Shown: in pieces, positions 34,410 through 46,787 of the stretch
Layout of the letters: each line of letters opens with the position of its first letter
Position numbering within the stretch: the first letter of the stretch is position 1
Source of the DNA: Triatoma infestans
Taxonomy: Eukaryota; Arthropoda; Insecta; Hemiptera; Reduviidae
Assembly: GCA_011037195.1 (NCBI GenBank)
Contig: JAAEAF010014921.1
Coordinates: 50,171 to 114,170 of the forward strand
Reading direction: 5' to 3'
DNA length: 64,000 nt
Position numbers and translations under genes: made by a program
Notes under the pieces: model-generated
Databases searched by the model: none
What the model was told of the DNA's origin: nothing
Seen by the model: only the letters and a program-made list of their open reading frames with translations

Positions 34410-35704
34410 CAGTCTCAACTAGAGGATGTTATGAAAGCAATTAATGCTAATAATGATGATTTTAAAGCATTGAGAAATAGTTTAGAGGCTATTAAAAATA
34501 CCCTAGATAAAGTTCTTCCTGAGCTCAGTTGTTTAAAAGCAGGACAAACTGAACTGGAAAAGAAAGTGCAAGAACAGGAGCAAGAGATTATTTCTTTTAA
34601 AAGGCAACTAAAGAGAAACAATATTATATTTTTTAATACTCTCCGGCGGGGCTCTTGTCCTCCTATCTTCTACAACAACAATGCACTTCCCTCTACAGAT
34701 CTGGTGCGCTACCTTGGGCTTTTCATAGACAAACGACTCACGTGGAACCCACACGTACACGACTTAAAAGACAAGCCATGACTAAACGTGCCAAACTTCT
34801 TTACCGACTTCTCGGACGACGGTCTAAATTACCAACTGAACTGAAGAGACTAATATATAACACCATAATCAAACCTATGTGGACTTATGGACTAGAGCTG
34901 TGGGGTTCAGCCAAACCGACCAACATACGGACCATACAAACATTTCAATCCAAACTACTCAGACAGATAGTTGACGCTCCTTTTTACGTTACAAACCTCA
35001 CTCTCCACAATGACCTTAACATCCCTTTCGTACAACTTGCCAAGACAAAATACCACAAATATCACACTGCCCTAATCCCTTCGTACAGTCTCTTGCTTCT
35101 AATACCATCCCTGACAATCCACCTCGCCGACTGAACCGACAGTGGCCCCGAGATTTCCTTCGGGACTGATCAGTGACTGGTATCCCGTAGAGAGTGCTAC
35201 CACTGGGTAGTTTCTCTCCTCCCACTCTTCACGCCTCTATACTCTCTCTCTCTTCTCATTTACTTATTGTATATAGAACTATACAGATTGTAAATTTCTA
35301 AATAAAGAAAACAAAAAAAAAATATATTTTTTAATTGTCTGAGACGACTAATACCCCAGAGGATGCCTTCAGTATAGTCACATCGGTTTGTGAAAAAGTT
35401 AACATAAATATTACAGAGAATTATGGTTAATGACTGTTATCGAATAGGTAAAGGGGTGGGCCGTAGGCCCATTCTCTTGTCCCTCAGTAGTAAGAGATTG
35501 AAATCAGTCATTATGGCGAATCGTGATAAATTTAAGCAACTGAATTGTCCTATCAACCATGACAGATTAAAGGAGGACAGAGAGCGAAGTAAGAAACTTT
35601 ACGACTGTCTACTCAAATTTAAGTATATCGATAAAAGTGCATTAATATACAAAGATCATATTAAAGTTGGTGGTCAGTTTTATACATTGGAAAATGCTGA
35701 ATAG
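34410..35704 (+). pseudogene. LINE-B ORF1 (coiled coil + C-terminal domain), interrupted
   Basis: The first part (34431-34637) has a heptad-rich stretch, roughly residues 10-65 (leucine spacing, then ELEKKVQEQEQEIISFKRQL), which predicts a coiled coil. The insertion 34638-35322 cuts it. After it the coding resumes in LSETTNTPEDAFSIVTSVC and then, after a frameshift near 35425, in CYRIGKGVGRRPILLSL through SKKLYDCLLKF to IKVGGQFYTLENAE and a stop at 35702. CYRIGK...RPIL and the later IYKDHIKVGG match the usual RRM/C-terminal part of two-ORF LINE ORF1 nucleic-acid chaperones. Two breaks plus the insertion make it inactive. Confidence 0.75.
34638..35322 (+). pseudogene. Jockey-like LINE 3' end nested in LINE-B ORF1
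   Basis: A 685-bp insertion with a 13-bp target duplication TATATTTTTTAAT (34625-34637 and 35323-35335) and an A-rich tail after AATAAAG. One frame gives VRYLGLFIDKRLTWNPHVHDL. The next, after a frameshift near 34780, gives AKLLYRLLGRRSKLPTELKR, IIKPMWTYGLELWGSAKPTN and FQSKLLRQIVDAPFYVTN. This is the RT thumb and C-terminal segment of jockey-type elements. No palm motif or endonuclease is present. It has fewer disruptions than its host, which fits its later arrival. Confidence 0.85.
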
Positions 35705-38700
35705 ATGTTAAGCATTAACACTAGTTGTGCTGGCAAATTTGAAAGATCGCGTTTGGAGACGGATGAGCAACTTGCTAAGAAGAGGAAGCAGGATAAAGTG
35801 AAGGAGAAGTTGCATAATTTTCGATTTCGCTCCGATTCCGTGTTATCCTTGCACGAAAACATACAGATCTGTGCTAGTGGAATTAAAAAGAAAAGTATTA
35901 GCTCCATTAATATAGTGTTTTGGAATGTTTCTGGTTACAACAGATTATTTAACGTTGATTTTGATAGGAAAACTTTAGATTTTCTCCAGCAAATTGATGT
36001 ATTTTGTTTTGTCGAAACTTGGTCGTCTAATTTTGATAGAGGTATGCCTTTTTATTTAAATAATTATTCGTTTATTTTTACTGAAGCAATAAAAGAAAAT
36101 GTTTTAGTTAGGCCTAGCTCGGGAATTGTTGTATTTTTTAAAAATGATTTAGCTAAGAATATAAAAACATTAAATAAAAGTAAATACTGGTTAATTTTTG
36201 AGCTTAAGTATCATAATCAAAATTATATAATAACAGTTGTTTATTGGAGCCCTGCATCTGACGTTGATTTTTGTTCTAATTTATTGAAAGAGCAATTAGA
36301 ATCTTACCTCGAATGTTTTCCCGAAGATACAGTTTTTATAGTATTAGGTGATTTTAATGGAAGAGTTGGTAATGAGGATGTATCTGATGAAAATGTATTT
36401 AGTAACTCTTCCTCGGAGTTCCCTAGAATGTCACTCGATTTAACTTTGAATAAAAGAGGGAAGACACTTTTGGAACTAATGTCTAATATTAACTTTGAAG
36501 TTTGTAATGGTCGTACCCGTTCCGATAGGCCAGCCCAGTACACCTATCTCTCTTCAAGGGGAGGAAGTGTTATAGATCTGGTATGGGTCAGTGAATCTGC
36601 TTTAAATGTTATTGATGACTTGGAAATTTTGCATTTGTCTGATCTGTTCGACCATAATGCATGCTTTCTAAAAATATTGTCTCCCAGTTCTTGTTCAAAT
36701 CAATTAATACAAATTGATAATTGTAAAAATTTAGAAAATAATTGTTATATTAAATGGGACCAAAATAAGATGTTGTTTTTCAGAATTTCATTGCACTTTC
36801 AAATATGATATATTTTAATAGTCAAGATCCAGATGAATTATTTCAAAATTTAACCCAAATGGTAGTTGAAGCCTCTAAATACTGTGATATGCTAGTGATA
36901 AATAATAATAAAAATAATTCGAAACTTATAAATAAACCATGGTTTAATGAAACTTGTAAGGTGAATAGAAGAGTTAAAATCTTTATACAGAAAGTTAAAA
37001 ATATCTGGTTACCGTGAAGAATACTTCTTAGATTATTCTGTAGCAAAAAGAAAATACTTTAGTTTAATTAAAATTGTAAAAAAAGTTGATTATGATAATT
37101 TGATTTCACAACTATCGAATATTAAAAATTCTAAGGAATTTTGGTTTGCGGTAAAAAAATTATCGCGAACAAATTTTGTCTAAAATGAAATTGAAAGTGA
37201 AACTTGGTTTGATTATTTGAATTCTCTTTATCCTACTTGCACAATTATTAAACAGAATTTCTCAAAACTAGGTGATACTCTTCTTGATTCTCCTATGTCG
37301 TTGGAGGAACTACAGTTCGTTATATCTAAAAGTAAAAATAATATGTCAGCGGGGCTGGATGGTATACAATATGAAATATTTAAACGTCTTACGCCTGAAT
37401 GGGAACATTATTTGCTAAACTTATATAATGTAATACCTCGTAAATGGTCCGAGATAATACTGACCCTATTACACAAGAAAGGAAATAAGGAAGATGTTAA
37501 TAATTATAAAGGTATTGCTTTGTTCAATACTACTTGTAAACTGCTCACTTCTATGTTGAGTGTAAGATTAGAGCAACGGTGTGACTTAATTAGTATATTA
37601 CTAACGGAACAGTCAGGCTTCAGAAAAAAACCGATCTTGTCTGTACAATTTATTTGTTTTAGATTCATTGGTACATTCATATACCAAAGTAAAAAAAATA
37701 TATATCTGTTTGTTATTTTTATTGATCTCCAGACAATATAAATCATAGTTAATTATGGCATAAAATGCATTCTTTTGGTATCAGCAGTAAAAATCATTAG
37801 AATACTTGAAAATGTATATGTAAATTCATATTTCAAGTTAAAACATAATAATGTGATCTATAGTAATGGTATAAGAATTACGAAAGGAGTTCTGCAAGGA
37901 GAATCTCTTTCTCCGCTCCTCTTTTCAATATTCCTCTCTGTTTTTGTAAGGTTCTTTTATGAAAGTGGGCTTTCCGGAATAAGTTTCGAAGTGTGGGGCG
38001 ATATTGTCTGTTTGCTTTATGCAGACGACCTGGTGATTTTTGCTGATTTGCGTTCCGACGCTCAAAGTAAATTAAATACGCTTGAAAAGTACTGTGCCGA
38101 AAATTTTCTGTCCATCAACACCGTAAAGAGTAAAGTTGTGGCTTTCCGTTCGTCAACAAAATGTAAAAATCTGGTATTTTCTTAGAATACACTAATAGTT
38201 ATATGTGTTTAGGTGTACAGGTTATACACCCTTCAGGTGTACAGGTAATTTTCGTTTGGCAGTTAGTCATTTTTTAAACAAAGGTATCCAATCGGCGGGA
38301 AGGGTGAAACAGATTTTAATTAAAGGAAAAGTAACTTCATGGCATACTAGGTCGAGTCTGTAATTCTATTTCAGGTGCGACAGCTCTCTATGCTGCTGAA
38401 TTATGGTTGGTTGGCAATTCGGAGAGTATTGAAAAAACGCAAACGACTTTCTATAAGAACTTATTTCATCTATCTCGGTGCACACCTGATCATTTTGTTA
38501 GGCTAGAACTAGGCATCAAACCGCTTAGTGTAACTATACTGAAAACAGCGGTAAATTCGTGGGTAAATTTGCTTTCCAGAGATTCGAATGATCTTGCAAA
38601 ACGGTGCTTAATTCTTGAGTGTCATACATTAAAAAATAATAATCGTAAGATGATAAATACATCATGGTTTGGTCGATTATATAATATTCTTCTATCTCTT

Positions 38701-39246
38701 GGCTACCCTGATACGATTGATGGGACGGGACGATAAGTGTGGATTTGGTTACAAAAATTAAAGATGAAATAGCAGCAAGATAGTCTAATCACACTCTGAG
38801 TAATGATGTGATTGAATAGTAACTATAATCCATTGTATAGATGTATTTGCTCTTTTGGACAAGGGGAATTTTATATACTTAATAATAATAATAATATTAG
38901 AAAACAGCGAACAATTATGCAGCTAAGGTTATGTAACAGGACTATTATTAATTTGTATATTGAAGGTACTAGTTACAGAATTAATAGCGAAGAGATATGT
39001 TGTGTATGTAACCTCCATAGGTTGGAGACCTTAAAACATCTTCTGCTGGAATGTCCTATTTATTTACCTTATAGAAATAAATTTTTAAGTACATATATTG
39101 TACAAGATCTAACAGATAATGATAATCTATTAAATTTATTAAATATATCAGACAATGAACAATTAAACAGTATTTACTATTATATCTGTAATGTGTTAAA
39201 ATTAGATTATTTTGTATCGAAGAATAATTCTTATTTTTGTTATTAA
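35705..39246 (+). pseudogene. LINE-B ORF2: endonuclease, RT, zinc finger (broken)
   Basis: The frame 35705-36808 holds an APE-type endonuclease: VFWNVSGYNR near residue 74, FVETWSS near 102, VLGDFNGRVG near 215 and SDLFDHNACFL near 320. After frameshifts the RT follows: SAGLDGIQYEIFKRL at 37350, NNYKGIALFNTTCKL at 37500, LTEQSGFRK at 37600, GVLQGESLSPLLFSIFLS at 37890 and LLYADDLVIF at 38011. The thumb is at 38400-38736. The end 38812-39246 has CCVCNLHRLETLKHLLLEC. RT motif A (xDFxxAFD) is destroyed near 37725-37750. At least five frame breaks make it inactive. Known families of this layout nick and reverse transcribe at the target site. Confidence 0.85.
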
Positions 39247-39428
39247 TCTATTCATTTATTAATTACTGTTAGCTATTAATCTGCTATTTTGGATTATTAT
39301 TATTTTTCTTTTTTTGTTTATATATATATATATACATTTTTTTTTTTTATTTGTTGTACAAATATTGTAATTCACTGTAATAAGCTGTAATATGTATTTA
39401 TTCATAAATACAGTATTATATTATTATT

Positions 39429-39889
39429 ATTCATCAATAATCTTTAATGAATTTCACTATTAATAGCTACCATCCTTGTTTTTATTTGACTAAATTGCTG
39501 AATGTTTTGACAACAAATTCTTTGGCAGAGTAAGGGATTCGTTACGGAAGGTTACTATTTGAGACTCCTAGATGCTTAATGATAACCCCCCCCCCCCGGA
39601 GGAAGAACAGGTACCCTACCAACAAAACAAAAACTCGTCGCTTGGCAGGAGAGTCATAAATAAGTTAGTTATATCTGAGTTTTATAACAAACATGGACAC
39701 AATTTGGTTTGTAACCCTAAACGGTGCTCCAGATAATGTTGGAAGTAAGACATAAGACAACTCACTAGGTTGTGCCTACTTATTACTATTCCAGTATAAT
39801 GCAAAAATTTGCATTATTATAACCGACAGGATTCATCAATCATGAACTGAATCTACATTTCCATATCACCCATGACATCACCAACGTGT
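39429..39889. other. Intergenic spacer
   Basis: Nothing recognised. It contains a C10 run at 39588. Confidence 0.5.
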
Positions 39890-40170
39890 AATTCCTGCTA
39901 AGTACAATTCACATTTTAAACTATGTACGAGTATAATAATAATGAGTGACAATGTCTGCCTGGACTTTGCACTTGTAATGATACTGTATGGTAGAGTGGA
40001 AAATGGGTAATGACACGTAGTGATTGGCTGTATGAATTCAGTAGTATGAACTGTATTGAACTGTTATATCTGGACTGTCCATCGCTCTATATATATGTTT
40101 CTTCCACTCCAGTCCGAGAGAGTGATTTGGCTAGTTTCTCTTCTCTTTACTCTCTTTGGTTGCTGTTACA
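39890..40170 (+). mobile_element. LTR-3 fragment (right end)
   Basis: Aligns with 13380-13611. It carries CTATATATATG (TATA region) about 25 bp before CCAGTCCGAGAGAGT, then CTCTTTGGTTGCTGTTACA. The left boundary is uncertain. Confidence 0.6.
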
Positions 40171-40495
40171 AATGGATAAAGGCATATTCAGGAAGAAAAT
40201 GAAATGAGAAGTTGCGGACTTCTTAGTTAAAATGGCATTCTGGGTTCTCTCTCCTATCTTTAACATAAATGGAAAACCCAAGACTATACTGAACACAAAT
40301 AAACAGGACACTAAAAAGATTCAACATAAGAAAACGATAAATAGTCGTTTGGCCAATATTCGAAACTCCCCCACATTGAAACTGAAAGAATAAAATTATT
40401 ACACTAATTGATGAAATAAAAAAAAAACCATAATAATTGCTATCTTAGTTGATTAGGTATACAGTTCTAATTTTAGATTATAGAAAAAAAAAAAT
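40171..40495. other. Intergenic spacer
   Basis: Nothing recognised. Confidence 0.5.
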
Positions 40496-40665
40496 AGATT
40501 GCCGAAATTCCAAGTTTTCTTGAAAATTAGTAAACCTAATGAATAGGTTTTTTTTTTTTCAATTTTCCACGGATTTTCTCTATAAAAACACTGAAGAATT
40601 TCATGAAATTTGGAATACTAACTATAAAATTTGTCAATTATGAGTTTGTATTCACACCAGATTTT
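40496..40665 (+). mobile_element. H1 repeat, 3' fragment
   Basis: GCCGAAATTCCAAGTTTTCT, CCACGGATTTTCTCTATAAA, TTTGGAATACTAACTATAAA and the end TTCACACCAGATTTTT. The AGTAAGAGAAAGT box and the first hairpin arm are deleted. Confidence 0.75.
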
Positions 40666-40992
40666 TATTATTATTTGTGGCGGCTTGCCCCCAGGTCATT
40701 TTTGTCGCGATTTTCCAGCCAGGGCTCCCTGGCGTTTTTGTTTTGTTTGCTTGTTTTTCAATTTAATTTTCTTGATATATAACAGAGAAATTACCAGAGA
40801 CTATATGTTTTTATATATAGACACAGAATAATAAAATAGTTCATAGAAGTCATTCAAGTTCGCACCGCATTACCTGTCACATACAGAGAATTTAATAAAG
40901 AAGATTTTTTGTTGTTGTGTACGTAGTAGTTTCATTTGTATGATAGACACTAGCCCACGGTGTGGGCACGCTACATATATTATTATTATTAT
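40666..40992. other. Intergenic spacer ending in (ATT)n
   Basis: Nothing recognised. An (ATT)5 run borders the next LTR. Confidence 0.5.
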
Positions 40993-41390
40993 TGTAACGC
41001 AGCCAGTGGTGCCATCTAGGAGAGGAAGTAGGAACATCAAGTTCTTTTAGTGGCCGCTAGGAAGCGCTGGCTACGCGCTCTAGTTATTTCTGGAAGGATT
41101 GAGAAGATTCTAGAAGATTCTCCACCGGTAAAAAATAGTGGGACCGCAGAGAGTTTTGGAGAGTTTTCTAGTTACAAACGAAGTGTAGGTTTGTGGAAAG
41201 TGTATAAAAAGTGACAAAGTGAACTTTTGTGGTTTAAACTGTGAAGTAATTATTAGTAAGTGTTGTATTTTGTAATTTATTATGTATAACAATAAATTGG
41301 TGTTTTCTTTATTGAAGTTTAGAGTATTTTATCTATACGAACCCACTTAAAACTAGTTGCAGTAGCTAGTTTAGAGGGAAAAACGTTACA
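40993..41390 (+). mobile_element. Solo LTR, family LTR-1 (398 bp)
   Basis: Starts TGTAACGCAG and ends ACGTTACA, flanked by TTAT (40989-40992 and 41391-41394). It aligns along its full length with 9929-10316, including the GTGGGACCGCAGAGAGTT start region and the CAATAAATTGGTG polyadenylation region. A few small indels separate the two copies. Confidence 0.9.
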
Positions 41391-41800
41391 TTATACGATT
41401 CTGTCAACTAATATAATATTATTAGAAAAAAACGTGTTGCCAGAACTGCGAATTAGAAAGAAACCGTTTGATCGGAAGTGTGGCCTTACTGAACAATTTT
41501 TTTTTTTTTTTTAATCATTGAACTTAGTATACGAACCACAGAGATCAATCACTTTTATCACTTTGTTTTTCTTTTTCTGAAAGAATTCAATTAAAAAGTT
41601 TTAGAGAGATAGGTAAGGTAATGCTTCCAATAAAAAATTCGTTCTATTAATTTTATATTCTCTCTATTATTGCATAAAATTGAAGATAACGAAATGTTGA
41701 GGTTTAAACATTATAATTTTGAAGAAAAAAATTTTGTGGATTATAATTATGTAAATTGTAGGAAAAGAAAGTCATATAAATGTATCACACCAGTGTTTTA
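41391..41800 (+). mobile_element. H1 repeat, old 3' half
   Basis: ACGATTCTGTCAACTAATAT, ATCGGAAGTGTGGCCTTACT, AGGAAAAGAAAGTCATATAA and ATCACACCAG correspond to H1 blocks with many changes. Confidence 0.5.
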
Positions 41801-42351
41801 TTTTGTTTTGTGTAATTACACATTACGCTTGATTACAGCAGATAATATTGGTGGGGTTTTAATGAGCTCAGAATTCAACAGACCAATAATATAGCGTTTT
41901 ACTAATTTAAATAAATCCGATAAACATAATTCATTACTACTTGTTTTAATATTTACTTGTTTTAGTAAATATACAATGAGTATATTATACATTGTATATT
42001 ATGAATATATTACTAATATACATGAGTATATTATGTAATGATACTCATTCTAATTTAATCCACATTTGTGAATATATACCTGTATATATCTCCATTTAAT
42101 AATAATCTGAGTTTAGCAATGCTCTAGATGAGCTCTGAAGATACCCTGTGTAAACAGTACTATACTAGCAGCATTCCACCAGACAATAACCGCACAAGGA
42201 CCACTATAAGCAGGACAATACTCTTAGCTCCTTGATGATCCCCTATACTCGTATATGTATTAAAATCATTAGAACAGATATATATGTGTACTGATATCAA
42301 CAAATTATATATATACCCTTTCTATAATTTAACAGGAGTATTATTTCAGCA
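41801..42351. other. AT-rich spacer
   Basis: Nothing recognised. Confidence 0.5.
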
Positions 42352-43160
42352 TTTTTTTTTACTTTCTCTTACTCCTAGTAGGAGGAAGTATTGTAATCGT
42401 GTCAAATTTTCCAGATATCGAGTTTTCACCGGAAATATCCGTTTGAGGTCCTTTGAGTCCAAAAAAGTGATTTTTAGCAAAGGGTGTGTGTGTGTGTGTG
42501 TGTATGTGAACAGCATAGCTCAAAAACAAAAAACCGTAGCAAGTTGAAACTTGATAATCCGTTTAGGTATCACCATGGGATCTGAAAGTACGTTATCTGC
42601 CAAAATTAATCAACCGAAAATACCACTTTACTAGTTGTTTTTTTTTTACTTTTTTGCGATTTTCTCAAAAGTTGCTCCGTCGATTTTTTTCAAACTTGGT
42701 ATATCAACTACACCTACAAAGAGCTATAACTTCTATTTGAAACATTTCTCTGGGAAAATTCATGTAAGGGTACTTTTGGGGGTGGGGTGAGGTTAGGTTT
42801 TCATCTAAAGCGCTATTTCAGTTTATTAGACTTTTCTGTTCATCTAAATAATGTTAATTAGAATTAAATATGTTGATGAAGTTTTGAGTTTGAAAAAATC
42901 CGATAACCGGAAGTGCATTTACTTTACCACTTTACTAAATGGTTTTTTTCACTTTTTCGCGATTTGCTTAAAAAATGGATCCGACGATTTTCTTCAAACT
43001 TCCTGTATAAACTAAACATAAAAAGATTTACAACTTTTATTTAAAACATTTCACTAGGAAAATTCATTTAAGAGCACTTCTAGGGGAGGGGTGAGGATAT
43101 GTTTTTTCTCTAAAGTGCTATCATAGTTGATTATACAATTCTGTCATCCAAACAAAATTA
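42352..43160 (+). mobile_element. H1 repeat, 5' part, split by an LTR element
   Basis: Starts TTTTTTACTTTCTCTTACTC, with the head hairpin (one arm mutated to AGGAGGAAGT), a (GT)n run at 42485-42502, two internal units, and a cut at ...AAACAAAATTAAT. The remainder is at 48289-48482. Confidence 0.85.
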
Positions 43161-43164
43161 ATAG

Positions 43165-43505
43165 TGTAGGGGTAGTGAACCCCCACCACTAATCCACACT
43201 AGCGAGTGAACCGCCACCACGCATCAGAGAGAAAGAGCCCCTCTCGAGAGAGAGGAGAGGAGAGGCCAGTTGGATATATATACGAGAGACAGAGTCAAAA
43301 AGGGATATTCTGTTCACAGTCTACACTTCAATTGTACATATCGTTTAGCCACGTCAGTCTGTCTGTTCAGTTCTTGTAATGTAAAGTATACAGTCCTTGG
43401 CAGTCAGTCATATACATATATATCAATTATATATCTTATACCGATATTGAGGTGTTATTTATCTATCAACATCTACAACCAACGTCTCCTCCTACAACCA
43501 TTACA
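43165..43505 (+). repeat. 5' LTR of the gag-only element
   Basis: Starts TGTAGGGGTAGTGAACC and ends CCATTACA. GGATATATATACGAGAGACA near 43272 is a TATA-like element. It differs from the 3' LTR by few substitutions and indels. Confidence 0.9.
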
Positions 43506-43523
43506 TTGGTGGCAGCGCTATCG
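43506..43523 (+). promoter_or_regulatory. Candidate primer-binding site
   Basis: TTGGTGGCAGCGCTATCG directly follows the LTR end, where a tRNA primer normally anneals. The tRNA could not be identified. Confidence 0.5.
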
Positions 43524-43683
43524 AAACCCAGCCATTTCTCATTAAAAGGTAAGATATAAATTTCTATTATTTTTTTTAATTATTATTCATTTTAGTTTTA
43601 CACTTTTAAATATTTTAATTTCCGCTATTTTTTGTTACATCTATTTGTATATTTCATATTTTTAAAATTTCGACTTCATTTTT

Positions 43684-44722
43684 ATGAAAAGAGCCGAAAT
43701 TATTCAAAAATTAAAACAACATAATCTTTCCACAAGCGGCAATTTGTTAATTTTAAAAGAAAGACTATCAAAAATCATGTCTACCTACACAATCGATGGC
43801 CAACAAAAATCTGCTGATGAAGCAATCGCGTACCTTCTAAACAAGTGCAACGCTCCAAATCCCGTAAACATCAATATTTATGCAAATGATAAATAATTTA
43901 CCAGTTTTCGACGGTTCCCATAATAGCGACATAAATTCCTTCATAGACCAAATTAATAATTATAGTGCGATTTCGGGATGGTCAGAAGCCGACAAACTGG
44001 AAATCATAATTTTAAAAGTAACGGGTGCGGCAAAAATTTTCTTTGACACTTTTAAAACGCAGTGTACAAATGATAACGTCATTTTAACATACCGACTAGC
44101 AACGGAAAGTCTAATTGCCAGATTTAAAAAAGAAAAAACGCCCGTGGTATTGTTGCAGCAAATAACGAGCTTGCAACAAAATCCATCAGAAACTCTGGAA
44201 GCTTTTGCTGACAGAATAAAGCACATTGCCACATCTCTCTTATTCAAAGCTCAAGAAAACCCGTTACAAACGTTACAAAATCTAGTTGAGCGGCTAACAA
44301 CGGACGCCTTCATAAAATTACTTCCAAGTTCCATGAAGGCCCAAGTCCAAATTAAACTCCCCAAAAACCTTGATGAGGCTCAAACTTATGCAACAGCCCT
44401 CAGGGACATACAAAGTGCAGAACCTCAAGGTTCGATATTTGCCATTAAAAAGGCAGATTCGCCAATACAGTCTTCTGACAAACCGCCATCGCCATGCAAA
44501 CATTGTTCCGGCGCCCATTGGAACTCGGAATGCACACAAAAATTTCAAGTCGTGAAAAATAAAAGAAGGCGAGTTTCTATTTCTAAACCACCTTCGCCTT
44601 GTAAATTTTGTCAAGGCAACCACTGGAACCGCGACTTCAACAACCAACAACTCCTCACAACACCCTTACATTGGTTAAACTTGAATAAAATTCTAATGAT
44701 ACAATATTTCAAACTTGAATAA
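43684..44722 (+). pseudogene. Gag of the LTR element, frameshifted
   Basis: Two overlapping frames form one Gag. Frame 1 (43684-43896) starts MKRAEIIQKLKQHNLSTSG and continues LLILKERL, a SAP-like helix pair at the N-terminus. Frame 2 (43880-44722) begins at NNLPVFDGSHNSDINSFIDQ, the usual start of a Ty3/gypsy capsid-like domain, with SGWSEADKLEIIILKVTGAA and SETLEAFADRIKHIA later. Two zinc knuckles follow: CKHCSGAHWNSEC near 205 and CKFCQGNHWNRDF near 240. The second lacks its last cysteine. The frame then runs into AT-rich sequence at the start of the inverted repeat. No pol frame follows. Confidence 0.8.
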
Positions 44723-44918
44723 AGATTCTAGTAATATGCTTGATATAAATAAAATATTTTAAACTTGAATAAAATTCTAATAATATAATTACGATATTTT
44801 AAACTTGAATAAAAATTCTAAATTGATAAATAGATACAAAATTGAATAAAAATTCCATTGATATATTGGTGAATATATATGAATATTATTTGAACAAAAT
44901 TTGTTTATAAGTATAGAT
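44701..44918 (+). repeat. Left arm of a long internal inverted repeat
   Basis: 218 bp whose reverse complement matches 46788-47002 with one 3-bp gap and very few substitutions. The arm itself has a fourfold AAACTTGAATAAA...TTCTA sub-repeat. It starts where the gag frame ends. Confidence 0.85.
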
Positions 44919-46787
44919 GTCTCCAATACTCTAGTCCAAGGAAAAATTTCAAAATTAATTTCAAAATTTAAATTCAAAAATAAACATTTTAATTAAAAAT
45001 GTTAAATAAATTCAACATAAATATCCCAGTAAATACACCCAGGCATTTTGAAAATTTTATTTAAACAATATACATTCTCATTCTTATCAATTTTAGGTTA
45101 AACACTCTATTTATTTAAACATTGAATTTTATGAATTTTTATACCAAGCATTACTAAAACATTTCTTATTTTAGATACCAGCAAAAGGAGTCATAAAGAG
45201 AATTGTTACTAATAAATTTCTTATTTTAGAAAAACAAACAATACGGGAATTTAACAAACTGTACAATGCTAGAATTTATTGCAGGATTAAAATACTGGAA
45301 AAATTATAAAAATGGAATACAACCTCCACAGCATTGTCTCAACGCCGACAAAACAGGTAAAAAAACCCTTAATTCTTAGATATATTTCATTGATTTGCTT
45401 CTTGTTTAATAGAATAAAAACGTCGACAAAAGGGTGAAATAACAATAAGCGTAGCACATTAGGAAGGAATTCCAGCCACATTCAATAGGAAAGGATTTTC
45501 CCAGGTCAATTGGGAAATTTTAATCTTCAAGGAATTGCCGAACAATGGAAGTACTAATAAAAGGAGATATCTTTCTGCACCTGGTAAAAACCCAGTTTAT
45601 TATACTTACTACTTTCACTTTTAATTGTTCTTTGTCACATGTACCTTGAAGGGTGATTAAAATCAACACCCCAACTAAATAATTTTCTTTCAAATGGCCA
45701 TATACATTCATATATATTTTATAATGCTATTATAAACTAAATAATTTTCTTTCAAATGGCCTTATACATTCATATATTTTTTTATTAATGCTATATTAAT
45801 ACTTGTTTACCACTAACAAAATATTCGCTTAATCTATCTAGCTTTAGCACTTCGAATTCTGTCGACATAATCTGCAGACATTCACCGAACTTCGAATTAT
45901 TAATTAAGTCTGCAGACATTCATCGAACTTCGAATTATTAATTAATTAGGCAGACATTCATCGAACTTCGAATAATTAATTAATTATTTATGAGCTCACA
46001 CCCACTTCTCCTTACGGCCGTATCCTAGCTGCGCATTCCTGCATTCCTGCTCGCAAGAAATCGATTTCGTCCACTAGTAATTAATATTAAGTTTACATAA
46101 ATTAAGCAAACGTTTCTATCAAGGCCTTCTTCGTAAAACAAATTTCTTCGTACAACATTATGCATAAAACAAATTTCTTCGCACAACATAAATCAAATTT
46201 CTTCGTGCAAATAATGCATAAAACAATTTAGAAAACAAAATCATCGCATCGTCTATTCAGAAATCAACTTAAACAAATACATTAAATCATTGCACCTTGA
46301 TTCATAAGCCATCGTATGACAACTCCAACCCTGGTTGGAAGCAACAAAAATAAAAAGTAATTTAATTCGTCGACAAACACACAAAACAAACATATAAACA
46401 AAACAAACATTCACACTAAATAATACACCACAAATTCCTTACTCCTTGCATCTTAAATATATGCACTGAATGAAACAAATATAAATAAAAGTGGATATAT
46501 TTAAATTCTTCTAGCTTATTACCAGAACACTATTCCTTTAATCATCATATTTATTCATATTATCTATATACAAAAATTGTATTTCTTCATCAGGATACTA
46601 ATTTCATTTATTGTCCTTATCACTATTATTAATTATTGTCCTTATCACTATTATTAACTATTTATATAATAATATTTATGCAAATAAAAAATTGTATCTA
46701 TACACCAAATATTTTTGTTTCTATGAACAGGATACAAACTTATGTATTTTTTTTTTTTATTATCCATTTATAAACTTATGTATGCTT
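44919..46787 (+). other. Non-coding interior of the LTR element
   Basis: About 1.87 kb of AT-rich sequence between the repeat arms. It includes a duplicated AAATAATTTTCTTTCAAATGG (45677 and 45740), a threefold tandem repeat at 45868-45990, and AAACAAATTTCTTCG repeats at 46137-46210. No pol domain is seen in any frame. Confidence 0.7.
45868..45990 (+). repeat. ~36-bp tandem repeat, three units
   Basis: Units of CAGACATTCATCGAACTTCG plus AATTATTAATTAA-type spacer, the first with CACCG in place of CATCG. Confidence 0.8.

Larger units (their letters stand above)
34330..39428 (+). mobile_element. LINE-B: two-ORF LINE, near full length, dead
   Basis: Contains ORF1 (split by a nested jockey-like LINE), ORF2 with endonuclease, RT and C-terminal finger, and a 3' end with (TAT/ATT)n and AATACAG near 39400-39428. 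ORF1 and ORF2 are separated by a single stop. The left boundary is not marked by any repeat. ORF2 resembles LINE-C (50.5-54.9 kb) in the order and wording of motifs, so they belong to related families. Confidence 0.75.
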
